Shown one piece after another: positions 9,701 to 21,128 of a stretch of DNA of 64,000 bases (positions are counted from its first letter, which is position 1; every line of letters begins with the position of its first letter). Made by a program: the position numbers and the translations under genes. The stretch lies in contig NC_135384.1 in assembly GCF_049243985.1 (NCBI RefSeq), positions 873,001-937,000 on the forward strand, given 5' to 3'. The stretch comes from Paroedura picta. Lineage: Eukaryota > Chordata > Lepidosauria > Squamata > Gekkonidae. A model generated the notes under the pieces. It was not told where the DNA came from. It ran no database searches and saw only the letters and a list, made by a program, of their open reading frames with translations.

Positions 9701-12700
9701 GAGGCCTGCTTGGCATGCTGGCCAGCTGGCGCGCGGGGGGAGGGGGGAGGGCTGTGCCGGCATCCCTGGGAAAGGCTCTGGACGGGAGGGGGTGGAGGGA
9801 TCAGGCTCATCAATCACCCGTCCCTCCCTGGGTCCCTGGACAGCTGGAGGAGACTCAATTATGCAGAGAGAGAGAGAGAGAATGAATGAATTGGGGGGGG
9901 GGGCGCTGCAGGCGGGGCTCCTCGGAGTCAGTCCAGAGATGCAGGAGGGCCCTGATCCCTCGAGGAAGAGGTGCCCCCAAAGCCAGCCAGTGCTTCTGGG
10001 CCACAGGCTGTTCCCCAAAGCCGGGCGCGAGCGGAGCTATGGGGCACTGAGGGAGGGGTTGCTCTCCCAAGGCCTCCAATGCCGGGGTGGGGGTGGGGCC
10101 ACAGCCTGAAGCAAGTGAGCAAGACCCCTCCCCCACCCCCAGGCAGCTTCAGGGGAGGTGGATTTGGGGCGCCCTCTAGGAGAAGGGGCAGCAGCTCTCC
10201 CGGGACAGCCAGGCCTTCCCTGCAGGGGTGGTGGGGTGGGCCTGCCCGGGATGAGCGCTTCCCTTACCAAAGCCGTTGGTGTCCTCGCGTGTGCCGTCCA
10301 TCCGGCCGTCGGGGTGCGCCTGGAGGTAGAAGCCATGCCTGCAGAAGAGCCGGGTGACAATTCCTTTCAGCTGCGGTTCTGTGGGGGGGGGGAGGGAGAA
10401 AGAGGACAGTGCAGCAAGGAGAATGTCAGTCTGAGCCCAAGAGGCACCGTGCCCCATGCCTGGCTGCCTAGAGGAGTGGGGGGGGGGGCGGCACCAGGCC
10501 CCCGGAGCAGCCCAGGGAGAGGAGGGGGGCTGTTGTGCCCACAAGGACACCCCAGCCCGCCCCCGCCCCATTGGAGGCCAGGAGTCCGGGAGGCCCCCTC
10601 TGCAAAACCAGAAGGGACCTTGGGTTGGTTGCATCTGGACTCCGGCAGCCCCCTGGGGGGGGGTTAAAAGGGCTAGAGTGCCACCCGTGGAACACGAAGG
10701 ACCCCTGCAGGCCAAGGACCAGGGCCAGAGGAGTTGGACGAATGTCCCAGACAGATGATGTCAGTAACAGGAGGTTGGACAGCAGGTCCCCAATGCCCCC
10801 CCTCCAGCCGACAGGACCAGCCCCCTTCCCAGTCCTGTTGGGGACTCTGCGTGCCCCTTGGCCTGACGCCCTCCCCCCAAGGCGCCCGGGACCCTTCTGC
10901 CATGCCCAGGTGAGGCCTGTGGGCCAGCAGGTCAGCAGCGTCCTGGAGCAAAAGGCTCCCTGATGGAGGGGCCCTCCCAAGACTGGCCGGAAGCCTGCAA
11001 TGTGGCCGGAAAGGCAGGAGGCGTGGAGGGGTCCCACCTGCGGCAGGTTCTCTCCCTCCGTGTCCCCACCCCCAACCTGGGCACCAGAAGCACTTCCTGC
11101 TGATCCGTGGGCCTCCCCTCCCCCCTGGCGGGGTCCTTTCTTAGCTGGAGGGGCTGCGGGGGATTGAGCTGGGGACCTTCTGTGAGGGGAGGAGGAGAGG
11201 CTCTGCCACTGAGCCACAGCCCCGCTCTGTCCTGCTCTGGCCGGGGCGTTGCTCTGCTTTGGGAGAAGCCGCCTGCAGAGAGGCATGCCTTCCGTGCCCT
11301 GCCCTCACGCTGGCCCTGCTCCTCCCTGCCGCCTGGATTCTCTCCGCAGGATGGATGGGCCCTTCGCCCCTGCTGCTGAGGCAGTGAGAACGGACACTCT
11401 TTGGCCAAGCTCCCTCCCCTCCCCTCCCCTCCCCTCCCCTCCCCTCCCCTCCCCTCGACACTCTACTACCCCTTGAGGAGGACCCTCTTCCCAAAACCGC
11501 CCCCTTGAAGAACACCTTGCAGAACAGTGTGGAGGAATTGGGGGGGGGGGCTGGCCTCCGCAGTCGCACCCCCTTGGGGCCCTCCAGGCTCACACGGCAA
11601 GTCTCTCACATGCCGCCCCTCAACTGAGCCCTCTGGGGACAGAGCCAAGGCTTGAGGGCCTCAGGGACGGGGAGGCACCCGGCGGGTCCTCAAGAGGCAC
11701 CCTGGCATCGCCTTGTGCTGGGACACGATGAGGTCCCAGGGCACAGGGTGGGGCACCCACGGGCCTGATCCCCCCCCCGGCTTTCTTGAGCTGGTGCTCT
11801 GTTCTCCTCCCTGCGGACTGGCAGGGTGGGGATTGAAGCAGGAACTTTCCGTATGCTGAGCGGCTGCTGGGCCACCATCCCCCCAAGGGGAAGCGGGATT
11901 GGGGGGCTCCGGTTTGCCCAGGCTCCCGGAGGCCTTGGCTGCTTCTGCCATTCATTGGGAAGGATCCTGGCAGCGCCCTCCAGCCCTGCCCATCCCCTCA
12001 AGGGCATGCTTTCCTCTTCCCGGGCCAAGCGCCAGGGGAATTTGGGGCCAGCAATCTGCTGGGCCTGGGCAGAGCCACTGCCCCCCCATCTTCCCAGGTG
12101 GCCAGCAAGGGGGTTGAGGGCCGGGCCGGGGGCTCAGGAAGGGCAGAAGCCCCTTTGGCCGATGGGTGGCCCCGGCTCTAGGCAGGCCCCCCTTCCGCCT
12201 TGCCTTGTGGCGGGAGGTTTGTATGCCTCACGAAGAGGGCGGTGGGGATCGGGGCCCGCAGTGTGCCGGGCTGGAGCAGCAGCCACTGAGGGGCGCTTGG
12301 TGGGGAAGGGGGCCGGTGTGTGTCACCTTCCTCCGTTCCTTCTGTCCCCTCCCCCTCGCTCACTGCAGCTGCAGAGAGAGCCAGAGAGACAGAACCAACG
12401 ACAAGGTTACGGGAGCAAAGGAACCAGCCCGAGGGAGGGAGGGAGGGAGGGGGGGGGCAGCTCAGAGGCGCTGCAGATGCCCAGGCGGGCGCTGGGACTC
12501 GGGCCCCCCGGGAAGGCTGTGGGCCAGGGTTGGGTTGTCCCTATGGCCTCCCCTCGGAAACAGTGGGGCTGCCGCATACCGGTTTGGGAAGCAGGAGGTG
12601 CCCACTGGGGATCCTTGGGGAAGGATTTTGTTTAGTGGTGGGGGTGGTTATGGGGCAGCAAAGATTGGGGGGCCTGTGGGGTTTGGGGAGCTGGGGAGGT

Positions 12701-15700
12701 CTGGAATGTGGAGGGAGGGCTGGGCCTGGCCTATGGGGGGGGGCTAGCATGGGCTCTTGAGGGCCTGCCAAGCAGCAGATGAGGGGGGGGGGCTCCAGGA
12801 GCTCAGCAAGCCTGGCCCAAGGGGGGGAGGGGAGGGGGGATCCAGGCAGGGAATAAATCAACACTCTGGGAATAATTCGGGGCTCCTTCCAGGTCTTCTG
12901 CACCAGCTGGTTCTTAAATACACATTCGGCAGCCGTGTCTCCCCCCCTCCCCCCCCCCCGCGTCTGGCAAAATGCAATTTCCTTCCCCTCCCCTATAATG
13001 TATGCAAATATATTTAAATGGCTTTAATTTATTTTAATGGCCCTCCTTTGCTGCAGGGCCCGGAGGCCTCCAGATGGGGACAGAAATAAACCAGGGGGGA
13101 TTATGGGCGGGGGAGGGGGGCATCCCGGGCGGGGCATGGCGGCGGATGGGGATTTCTCCGGAGGGGGGTGGGGTGGGGGGAGCGGCTGCGAAACGCGGGA
13201 GGTGTCAGTCATGTTTATATCCCAATTTCCCAATGAGCGAACGAATAAAACCCGGCGTCTTTGGAACGCCCCGGCGAGCCTCCCTCGGCCCCGACGGATC
13301 CTCCCCCCCCCTCCAATGAATATCTTTCTTTTCGCCATCCAGGAGGCCCTTCCGGCCCCAGAGCCCCGCACTCAGCTAATGGGGAAGGCCCCCCTGCAGG
13401 GCCAGGCGAGAGCAACCCCCCCCCCGTCGTCCCCGCCCCGGAGGCGCCGCCGCAAATGATTCCTCGACGGGAGCGCAGAGAACGGGGGGCAGGGGGGGGT
13501 CACCGCCGCCACCTCTCCTCCCCACTTCTAGGCCAGCTGCGTTTCCCGACCGCCCCGGGTCTCCTGGACGCGACGCCGACCGCCTGTTCACGCCTCCCAG
13601 GGCGCAGGGCCCACCCGCCGTCGAAGATGACGCCCCCCGGACTGCAGCTGCCCCCCCATCCTGGGAAGGGCGGCCGGGGGGTACAGAGATGGGCCGCCCC
13701 GAGGAAAGGGCCTGCGGCGGGCCGGAGCCTGCTTTGGACGGCGGGGGAGGCGGGTTCCTGCGCTCCCCACCGGCCTGGACCGCGGACAGTTCCGGGGGAG
13801 TCTCTGTGTGTGGGGGACCGGGGGGGGGACGGGGGCGTATCTAGCCCTCGAGCTGGGTTCACGTGCTCTGGGCCGGGCCTGGACCGCGATCGACAAATGT
13901 CGAAGGGGCGGCGCTCTGCACAGGGGGAATTTCTGCTTTGGCTCCGACGGGACCCCCGCGAGACCCTGCCCACTGGCGGCTCGACTCCTGCAAAGGCCCC
14001 CCCCCCGCCCCGGCTTTTTGGGCGAGTTCCCCCCGGGGCGGTCTTTGGAGGGGCGGGGGGCGCGCAAGACAGTCCCTGCCCCCGAGAGCGCGCCCGGGCG
14101 GGGTGGGGGCTGCGGGTTCCTGCCGCCGCCTCTCTCTGGCTGCCTCCCAGGGCGAAGGCGAACTTGCCAGCTGCAAGGACACGGCGGGGGACGAGGCGCG
14201 GGCCCCCAGCCAGGAAAGCCGCCGCCGCCGGTGAGGAAGGAAAGGCGGAGCAGCTCCGGAGGGGGCCCGACTGCCCCTGAGCACGGAGGGGGCACGAAGC
14301 CCCCCCCCCCGCTTCTCCCCGCTGGGCAAACGTGGGCACCTCCCGAAAGCCGTCGAGGGCGGCCAGCGTCTCCTCTCCGAGCCCCTGCCCCTTGTTCGCC
14401 TTTCCCGGGGGCAGGAGCCCGCGCCGGCTGGCTGGGGCCGGGCAGAGCCCCCCCCCCCGAGCATTCGCTCCCACCGCGACCGGGACGCCTCCCCTGCCGC
14501 TGCCGCTGCCCCAGCAGCTCTCTTTCCTCCACAGGCGTGTTCTGGCGCCCACTGATTGCATTGAGGTTAGAGCCCTGCAATGTGCTCTCTCTGGGACAGC
14601 CCCTGAAGGCTGTTCAGACATTTCAGATCCCGCCAAACTCTCCCGACCCTTTTCAAACAGGCTCCTCTAGCTGGCCGTCCTTCCTTCTGTACAGTGCAGG
14701 GAGGGGGCATCCAGAGGACTATGAGCCTGGTCTCTGGAAGAGGGGCCCCTTGCGTACCCCGCTTTCTGTGCGGGGCCTTCCCTGTTGTGGCCTCTAGATT
14801 GGACCCCCCCTCACTAGTCTGCCTGGCCCCAAGACTTTGGAGTGACTGGAGGCTCCGGTTGGGTATGTAGGCCACCGATGGCCTTAGGTGACCCCCCCCA
14901 TCCCTGGTCCCTCGCCTGGCTGAGTCTTCCTGCCCTGCCTGAGTCCTGCCATCGATCTTGGCCTCTCTGTTGGCCCCGAAAGGGGTTTGAGAGCCCTTCC
15001 CGCACCGCCCGGCCCCTACTTGCTGTTTCCTCTTTGTACAGGAGACAGCATTTTCCTGAGGCCGAGGAGGAAGCTGGCCTGCAAGGGAACAGGCGTCAGG
15101 AAGGCCGACAGCTGCCTGCCCACATGTGGCTTTTGCCCAGTGGTGCATTGTGGATTTGTCCCCCAGAAGTAACCACACACGGGGGGGGGGGCAGCAAAGG
15201 AAGGCCTTTCCCAAAGGCACCTCTGCTTGAGAGGAGGAGGCAGGGCCCAGGCCCAGGGCGGGAGTGTGTCTTGCCCCAGCCCCTGTGGCCTTTGCCTGGG
15301 GAGAGGCTCATAACCAAGGCAGCAAACCAGGAACTCCAGCTCACCTGCCCGTGGAGCCCTGTCCACTGTGCCCCCTCCCTCCCTCCCAGCGAGGGTCCCA
15401 CAGGGGAGTGCAGCTCTACAGACCAAGGCCTGCCTGCGTCTCCTCAGAGGCTTTCTTTCTTTTTTCTGGAATGCAGAATTCTGCCGGGGGGGGGGGGGAG
15501 AGAAGGATTTGGTGACCTCCCCCCCCCCCCACAGCCCAGCCAAGCGCCCCGGCAGCCCTGATTCTGGGGGCAGGATAAAGGGACCCGTTCCGCAGGCTCT
15601 GCCCACCCACTCCCAGGCATATTTTGGGAAGCCACCAGGGCTCGGAACCAGCGTGTTCTGGGGGAGGGAGGGAGGGAGGGAGGGAGGGAGTTGCGAAAGC

Positions 15701-16378
15701 GCAGGAACTAAGGGCTGGCTCCCTGGCAACAGCTGCTGCAGGGGCATTTCTCCAGCCTCTGCATTCTACGCCTGACGCTTCGCCGGTGGAATCGCAGCCC
15801 ACAGCCCTCCCGCCCACCCATGGCCTTTGCCGTGGGTTCTTCTGCCCAGGAGCTCTCTTCCTCAGGGGCGTCTGGTGAAAGGGCCGGATCCGGGGGCATG
15901 GCTGGCACGACTCCGGGGAAGGGGAGGGGTCACCACCAAGATGCAAAGCGAGGCTCTGAGGGACAAGTTCCCCCCTTGACAATTGCCATTCAAAGGTACA
16001 GTGCCTCTGATCATGGAGTCTCCACATACCCCTGGCAGATAATTGCTGTTCATGGAACGGCCTCTTCCGTGGATCTGTCCAAGTAACTTTGTGTGTATTA
16101 AATTCCTTCCTATCCCCCCCGCAGGGGGAGGGGCGGGTGGCTGGCGGGAAGTCACCGTGAGTCAGCCGGGGCTTGGTGGCCCTGTGCACAGGCAGACTTC
16201 CCGCCCCACAAGTCTACTATGCCTCTTGCAAGAAAACCTCCTGATTTCTCTGGCCTGAATCTGCCACACAGGTGTGCTCTTGGGTGGGCCCTCAATTCTG
16301 GCCGGATGAGAGAGGCCCGAGAAGTTCTTCCTTTCTCTCTCTCTCTCTTTTGCCCCCTGCACAGTTTGACAACCCCCC

Positions 16379-16420
<42 letters not shown>

Positions 16421-17881
16421 ACCCTGCCCCTGAGGAATTGTTCTGGCTCTTCAGCCAGTCCCCTGGTCTCCTAGTCCTGCGGCTGTGCAGTTTTGGCTCC
16501 CCCAAGCCAAGAATCAGAAGGGAAGCTTCTCCCCCCACTCCAAGCAGCCCCGGCCAGACCCCCTGGATTGGCAGTTCACTTAGGCAAACCAAAGGCCTTC
16601 AACATGAATGAGCGGTCTTTGGAAGCGCTAAGGGAGCCCCCAAGGGCCCAATCCACCACTTAAGTTGTGCTCCAAAACATCGGGACCGATTTGCTTTAAC
16701 AGTAAAGAAAGCAAATGGCATTTCTATCAAGACCCCCTTTGTGCCATCTCAATGCCCCAACCTAAGACGCCTCCTCGTATAATAAACCGCAAAGGAGTTT
16801 CTAGGCATGTGTAGAGTGCTCCAACTGTTCCCTCAGGACCCTGCCGGGTGGGCCTGGAGGTGTGAGGGGGTGGGCAGCCCCCTCCCCCTGCTCGCTTTGC
16901 AAAGCAGCCCCGTTCAGGCGCCGGCCTTCTCCGCTTGCGCAAGCGACCCCAGTCCGGTCCGCTTGGAATACTCACCGCCCGAGGGCAGGGGGGATCGCAG
17001 GGGGATGCACTCCATGGGGGGCTGTCCTGCGGCAGGCACGTCCTCCAGGGAAGGGCGCGGAGACCTCCAAAGGGCGGGCGGCTGAGGAGCCTCGCGGCCC
17101 CCCCCCCGAAGCGGAGTTCCCCCTCCCAGCCTCCCCTGGCCTGGCCGGGCTTGGAAGCAAGGGCGGAACTCCCCTCGGGAGCGCACGGTCAGGCCCCCTC
17201 CCCCCCCCCTCCGGAGCCCTGCCAGCCAACAGCGGAGGACCGACACCGGGAGGCGGCGGGGGGGGGGGCGGCCTGGCCTGGGCCGAGGGCGTCCCGGCGG
17301 AGACCCAGCACGGTCGGCGGAAGGGGGGCATCGGGGCTCCGGGCCGCCCGCCCTCGGACTGCTCACCCGGCCAGGGCCCCTAACGAGGTCCGCTTGGCCA
17401 CCCTGGCGCCCCCAGCCCCAGCCCCAGCCCCGCCTCCGCTCGCTCCCCGCGGACTCTGGCCAGCCCCTCCCTGGCAGGCCGCCGCAGCCCCTCTAGCCCC
17501 CCAGGGCGGAGAGACCCGGCCGACTGTTGCGCCCGCTCCCGGACCAAGCCCTGGGCCCGCGGGCCGGGCCTCCTCCCCCGCCCGCCCCGTGCCCGTGCCC
17601 TTCCCTCAGGCGGCGCCCCGGGGCTGCGAGGGGTCGGGCGGGCGGGCGCGCCGTCGGCGGGAGCCTTTGCGGCGGGCGGCTGACTCACCGGGCGTCTTGT
17701 CGAGGCGCCCCTTGCGCCCCCCGCACAGGCGGACCTTGGAGAGGAGGACGAGCAGCTGCTTCTGGCAGAGGGACTTGGTGCCGCGCGGGCAGACCTTGCG
17801 CTGGGCGGAGACGGGCCGGCTGGCCACCGGGTCGCGGATCTCGCGCTTCTGCCGGATGAGCGAGCTGGCCAAGGCGGCCAT
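6586..17881 (-). CDS. FGF11: Fibroblast growth factor homologous factor FGF11 (five coding exons, complete)
   Basis: FHFs lack a signal peptide, stay inside the cell and modulate voltage-gated sodium channels. The exons are 17689-17881, 10268-10378, 9363-9466, 7015-7213 and 6586-6707; all borders are GT/AG and in phase, giving 242 residues. Residues 1-64 match the A-type FHF N-terminus ([14 protein letters not shown], then [14 protein letters not shown]), which in this family acts as a channel-inactivation particle. The beta-trefoil core follows: [76 protein letters not shown] and [18 protein letters not shown]. Exon lengths of 111, 104 and 199 bases are the usual FHF pattern. The C-terminus after the YREPSLH motif is longer than the human one and ends [21 protein letters not shown]. 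The N-terminus and neighbours identify FGF11 rather than FGF12-14. Confidence 0.95.
7015..7213 (-). CDS. FGF11: FGF11 coding exon 4
   Basis: 199 bases, acceptor CCTCCAG, donor GTGAGC. Encodes [37 protein letters not shown], then [20 protein letters not shown], the most conserved FHF segment, which in this family includes the sodium-channel-binding surface. Confidence 0.95.
7395..8000 (+). repeat. CR1-like dispersed repeat interrupted by a younger SINE
   Basis: The text around 7400-7683 (CCAGTCCAACCTCC-like phrase, then TTTTGCCACCAGGGCTG) is the same family as 47755-48000 and 57035-57610. The repeat resumes at 7972 after the SINE. It lies in FGF11 intron 3. Family assignment (CR1-type LINE) is from memory. 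Confidence 0.6.
7684..7957 (+). mobile_element. Sauria-type SINE with 14-base target-site duplication
   Basis: A tRNA-like head with a B box (GGAGTTCAATCCC), a body with TTCCGAGGTCGGTAAAATGA, a BovB-like 3' region (GGGTCAGACATGACTCGGTG), and a CCTTTA-repeat tail. The bases ATGGCTACAGCAAA occur at 7670-7683 and again at 7958-7971, a perfect target-site duplication. This structure fits the squamate Sauria SINE family, mobilised by BovB LINEs. It lies in FGF11 intron 3. Confidence 0.85.
8001..9362. other. FGF11: Remainder of FGF11 intron 3
   Basis: GC-rich intron sequence with G and C runs. No exon, RNA gene or clear repeat is supported. Confidence 0.5.
9363..9466 (-). CDS. FGF11: FGF11 coding exon 3
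   Basis: 104 bases, acceptor CAACAG, donor GTGAGT. Encodes [20 protein letters not shown] and then [13 protein letters not shown], the central beta-trefoil. Confidence 0.95.
10268..10378 (-). CDS. FGF11: FGF11 coding exon 2
   Basis: 111 bases, acceptor CCCACAG, donor GTAAGG. Encodes [20 protein letters not shown], then [17 protein letters not shown], the first strands of the beta-trefoil. Confidence 0.95.
11150..11225 (-). repeat. tRNA-derived SINE remnant
   Basis: On the minus strand it begins GCTGTGGCTCAGTGGCAGAG, the standard head of a tRNA-derived SINE family that also occurs here at 27655, 43128, 53313 and 59794. Confidence 0.65.
11409..11456 (+). repeat. (CTCCC)n microsatellite
   Basis: About nine tandem copies of a five-base C/T unit. 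Confidence 0.95.
12960..13060. promoter_or_regulatory. AT-rich island with an octamer motif in FGF11 intron 1
   Basis: A short AT-rich stretch in otherwise GC-rich sequence. It includes ATGCAAAT at 13002-13009, the POU/OCT octamer, followed by AT-rich homeodomain-like words. It has the look of a conserved non-coding element, but conservation could not be tested. Confidence 0.35.
13040..14520. promoter_or_regulatory. CpG island inside FGF11 intron 1
   Basis: A stretch dense in CG dinucleotides, about 3-4.5 kb downstream of FGF11 exon 1. It could be an alternative FGF11 promoter or an enhancer-like island. Long open frames on both strands here are a result of GC richness and show no family resemblance. 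Confidence 0.5.
15661..15689 (+). repeat. (GGGA)n microsatellite
   Basis: About seven tandem GGGA units in FGF11 intron 1. Confidence 0.9.
16378..16422 (+). repeat. (CT)n then (CA)n compound microsatellite
   Basis: A CT run followed directly by a CA run, in FGF11 intron 1. Confidence 0.95.
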
Positions 17882-18750
17882 CCCGGCCCGGCCCCCCCCC
17901 CGCCGCCGCCCCCCCCGCCGGCCTTCAGACGGGGCGGCCGCGCCACGGGGCACGCCGGGCGGCTGCGGCCATCGCGCCCCGACGCTTGTCCTTCAGCGCC
18001 CGCCGGCCGGCCGGGCGGGCGGGCAGGCGACGCGAGAGGCGAGGCAGGCTGCGCGCGGCTGAGAGACGGAGTGCCGGCGACGGGGGGGGGGGGGGGGAGC
18101 GCGCCCGTCACACGCCCGTGGCCACGCTCGGCCCCGCGGGAGGAGGAGGAGGAGGAGGAGGAGGAGGGGGGGCACGGGGCCGGCGGAGGGGCGGGGCGGC
18201 CGCCCGAAGGAGACTCCCTCGCGCGTCCCCGTCTAAGCGCCGGTCCCAGGCTCCCCCCTCCCGTCCAAGAGCCCCGCCCGCTCGGAGGCAGCGCTTCGGG
18301 GGAGGGGCTCGACCCCCCCCCTCCAGCCCTCCTGGCAGAAGCCATCAGGGCTCCCCCGGGGATGACCTGACCTGGCGGTGTGCAGCCTGCTCAGCGGCCC
18401 CTCCCCCCTCCCCCCCCGGGGCGCTGCGTTTCGCCCAAAGGCCTGTGGCCGAGAAGCCGAGGGCCGCCTGGATCTCGGCCCAGGGCCCCAGAGCCGCACG
18501 CCCAGCATCTGCCTCCTCGGAGCCCTTCCTCGTGCCCTGCCAGCTCTCCGGGGCCTCCGGGAACCCACGGCTCGTTGGGGGCTCACGGCCTCTTCCCTCC
18601 TGTTCCGGCCGCCTTGGGGGTGCGGGGGGGGCAAGAACGGCCCCCGGGCAGGCGCCGAGAGAGGGCTTCCGGCAGTCCGCAGGAGACCCCCAGGAGAAGC
18701 CGCTGCCCCTTCTCCGCCCGGGTCATAAGAAGAGAGGGCATGGCCACTGG
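16900..18750. promoter_or_regulatory. FGF11: FGF11 promoter CpG island
   Basis: Dense in CG dinucleotides; covers FGF11 coding exon 1 and its upstream flank. GC-box words and (GAG)n at about 18133-18170 are present and there is no TATA box, as usual for a CpG-island promoter. The start site is probably between 17.9 and 18.4 kb. Confidence 0.75.
17689..17881 (-). CDS. FGF11: FGF11 coding exon 1
   Basis: ATG at 17881 inside a CpG island; 64 codons plus one base, then a GTGAGT donor. It encodes the FHF A-type leader, rich in Lys/Arg, with [14 protein letters not shown] and [10 protein letters not shown]. Confidence 0.94.
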
Positions 18751-19130
18751 CGGGGGGGGGACAGGTGAGCTCCTCTTGGCCACCCCCCCCGTCAAGGACT
18801 CGCGCATCTGCGCTGATGGGAGCCCCCCCCCCACACCGTGGGATGCTCCTTGGGAGGGGCTGCAGCTCACTGTCGGGGGTCGGCGGGTCTCCTAGACACG
18901 TGTGATCAATTGGGGGGGTCATTTAGCGCTGGAGGGCGGAGGGGGGAGAGTTTCTCCAGCAGCAGCCGCCGCTCACCAGAGCATTCAAAAGAGGGTCCAT
19001 CTGAGCCAGGCTTGGCCCGGCCTGCTCTGCCAATGCCAGGGAGGAGGGCAGACGTCTGCTTGAGGGGGCCTCCGGGGCAGCCGTCATCTGGGGTCAGGCA
19101 CCTCCCGTTCTTGTGCTCAGCAATGGAATA

Positions 19131-19286
<156 letters not shown>

Positions 19287-20599
19287 ATTATTAGATATGG
19301 GTGCCTCGCTGGCATAGGGGGTGCCCCATGGGTGCTCGTAGGGGCTGCAGCCTGGCTGGGCGGAAGCTGTCCTGTGCCTGGGGGGAGTGAGGGGCAGGGG
19401 AAGGCGCATGCTCCCTCTGCAGAGCTTCCTGCCAGGCCAAGCGATGGCCCTGCCAGGACCTGTGGGGGGGACAGAGCTGCGTGGGCATCACTGTGACATG
19501 CTCTGGGGGGCACCCTCAGAAGGCCAACTGCCCCCCCTCCAGCCCAGCCCAGCCCAGCCCAGCCCAGCCTCCTAAGGGATGCTTCAGCCCCAGGAGCACC
19601 TTCCAGACTGGCAGCACCGTTGGCTGGTGAGTCCCTCCTTCAGACGCAGCCACAATGGGAGTCCACCTGCCCTAGATACTGGGAAGTGGAGGGACTTCAG
19701 GTGCCAGAATGAAATTAGGAGGCAGGCATTATTGGGTGAGGTGTGACATGCAGAGCAGAGGACACGGAGAGGTCAGCTCTGGTCATGACACAGGAAACCT
19801 AGGTCACTATTAAGTCCAGGAGAACGCATTGTCTTGGGCTTTGCGTTCAGGTGTAATTCAGCAGTCCCTCTCTCTAGTTTGGGGAGCCCGTTTTAACATC
19901 TCTCCCCCCCCCCGCCAGAAAGCCTCTGGGCCAAATGGCCGCCTGCAGAGGGCCCCCCCAGGTACGCAGGACAGGTGCCTCCAGGCAAGGCTGCAGCAGC
20001 CATGATCCGGTGCCAGCCTCTGAGCACAGACAGGCCCACAGGGGGGGGGGGGGGGATGAGAACACAACGTGTCACAGGAGCCTTTTCAACACAACGTGAC
20101 ACGTCTTGTGTGAAGCACACGCAGCCTGTTCCTGCAACATTTGAGTTTTTGATTTTAAAAATACCTGAAGAAGTGAGTCATGTGAGAGCTGAGAAGGGGG
20201 GGGGAGGGTGAATCTCGCAGAGGAGAAAGACAACACCCCCCCCCCTCGTGCCATTCCAGGTCTTCCCCAGCCCCAACAGGCTCTCGCTGTCCACATGCTC
20301 ATTAAATTCTCACAGGCGAATGCGCTGCCCCTTGTGTGCGGGGAACAAGCTGGCGATAGCAGCTGGTGGCCCTCTAACCATTTTGCCCAGATTTCCGGGT
20401 TCGGGGCAGCCCTCGAGTGGCTCAGGGGGTGAGTGCCCTCACGTGCTGGTGCGCGGAGCACATGGCCGGCATGCGTCCTGGAAGTCTCTCCCTCCCTCCT
20501 TCCCAGAGCGGAGAAGGGCGCACGGGAGGCTGGGCTTTCAAACCCCGGCAGGGAGAGCTTAAGTGGCTCTTCAGCTCCTGGCAGAGCTGCCCTGGGCAT

Positions 20600-20795
20600 C
20601 GAGTTCCGCCTGCAGCGGTGGGAGGGTGGTGCCCTCCCTCATGGGCTTCTCCAGGGAAGAGCCCCACACAGAGGGGGTTGCCTGGCCTGCCTCTGCACGG
20701 TGGCCGTGCCGGTCTCCCCTCCAAGGACTAACCAGGCCCGACCCTGCTTAGCTTCCCAGACCCAAGGAGACCAGGCTACTGGGGGCCTTCCAGGT
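20600..20795 (-). mobile_element. 5S-rRNA-derived SINE, minus-strand copy
   Basis: At 20725-20790 the plus strand shows the reverse complement of a 5S rRNA-like head (ACCAGGCCCGACCCTGCTTA). Downstream on the minus strand it becomes degenerate. Confidence 0.6.
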
Positions 20796-21071
20796 CAGCT
20801 CCCCCCCCCCCAGCAAAGCGGCTGCATTTACGGGACCCCCACCAGTGTCTCTGAACACGTGCAGAGCATTCCTGCCCAGCTCGAGTGGAGAAACCACCCT
20901 GTTCATGTGCAGAGTGAAGCGTGAGATCGAGATGGGTGGCCAGGCCGGTCCGTCTGCCACGGGAGAAAAGAGCCGGAGCCCACAAAAGCAGCCACGGGGG
21001 AGGAGCTTGTGGGGGTCTGGGCTCCCTCCCTGAGACCCCTTTCGTGACCCCCTGCTCCCAGAAGCCCCTCC

Positions 21072-21128
21072 CCTGCCACGGATGATGCTGGTCTTTGAGG
21101 TGCTCCTGGACTCTGGCTCTTCCCAGCT
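21072..21128 (-). repeat. Dispersed repeat, CACCTTnAAGACTAAC family
   Basis: The minus strand reads GAGTCCAGGAGCACCTCAAA, the signature of a family that recurs at 45172-45480, 45812-45900, 51936-52030 and 61270-61380. I cannot name the family with certainty. Confidence 0.55.

Larger units (their letters stand above)
10379..12900. other. FGF11: FGF11 intron 1, proximal part, with SINE remains
   Basis: Contains the CTCCC microsatellite at 11409-11456 and a minus-strand SINE remnant near 11150-11225, recognisable by CTCTGCCACTGAGCCACAGC. A second weaker remnant lies near 11825-11890. No coding exon is visible. Confidence 0.5.

Noticed and set aside
13500-14636. Long open frames on both strands (up to 378 codons) at 13.3-14.8 kb
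   Set aside because: They overlap one another on both strands in a CpG island and are rich in Pro, Gly, Arg and Ala with no family resemblance. Stop codons are rare in such GC-rich sequence.
15661-15689. CRISPR-like or other regularly spaced array
   Set aside because: The regular repeats in this window are microsatellites with no unique spacers, and the DNA is vertebrate.
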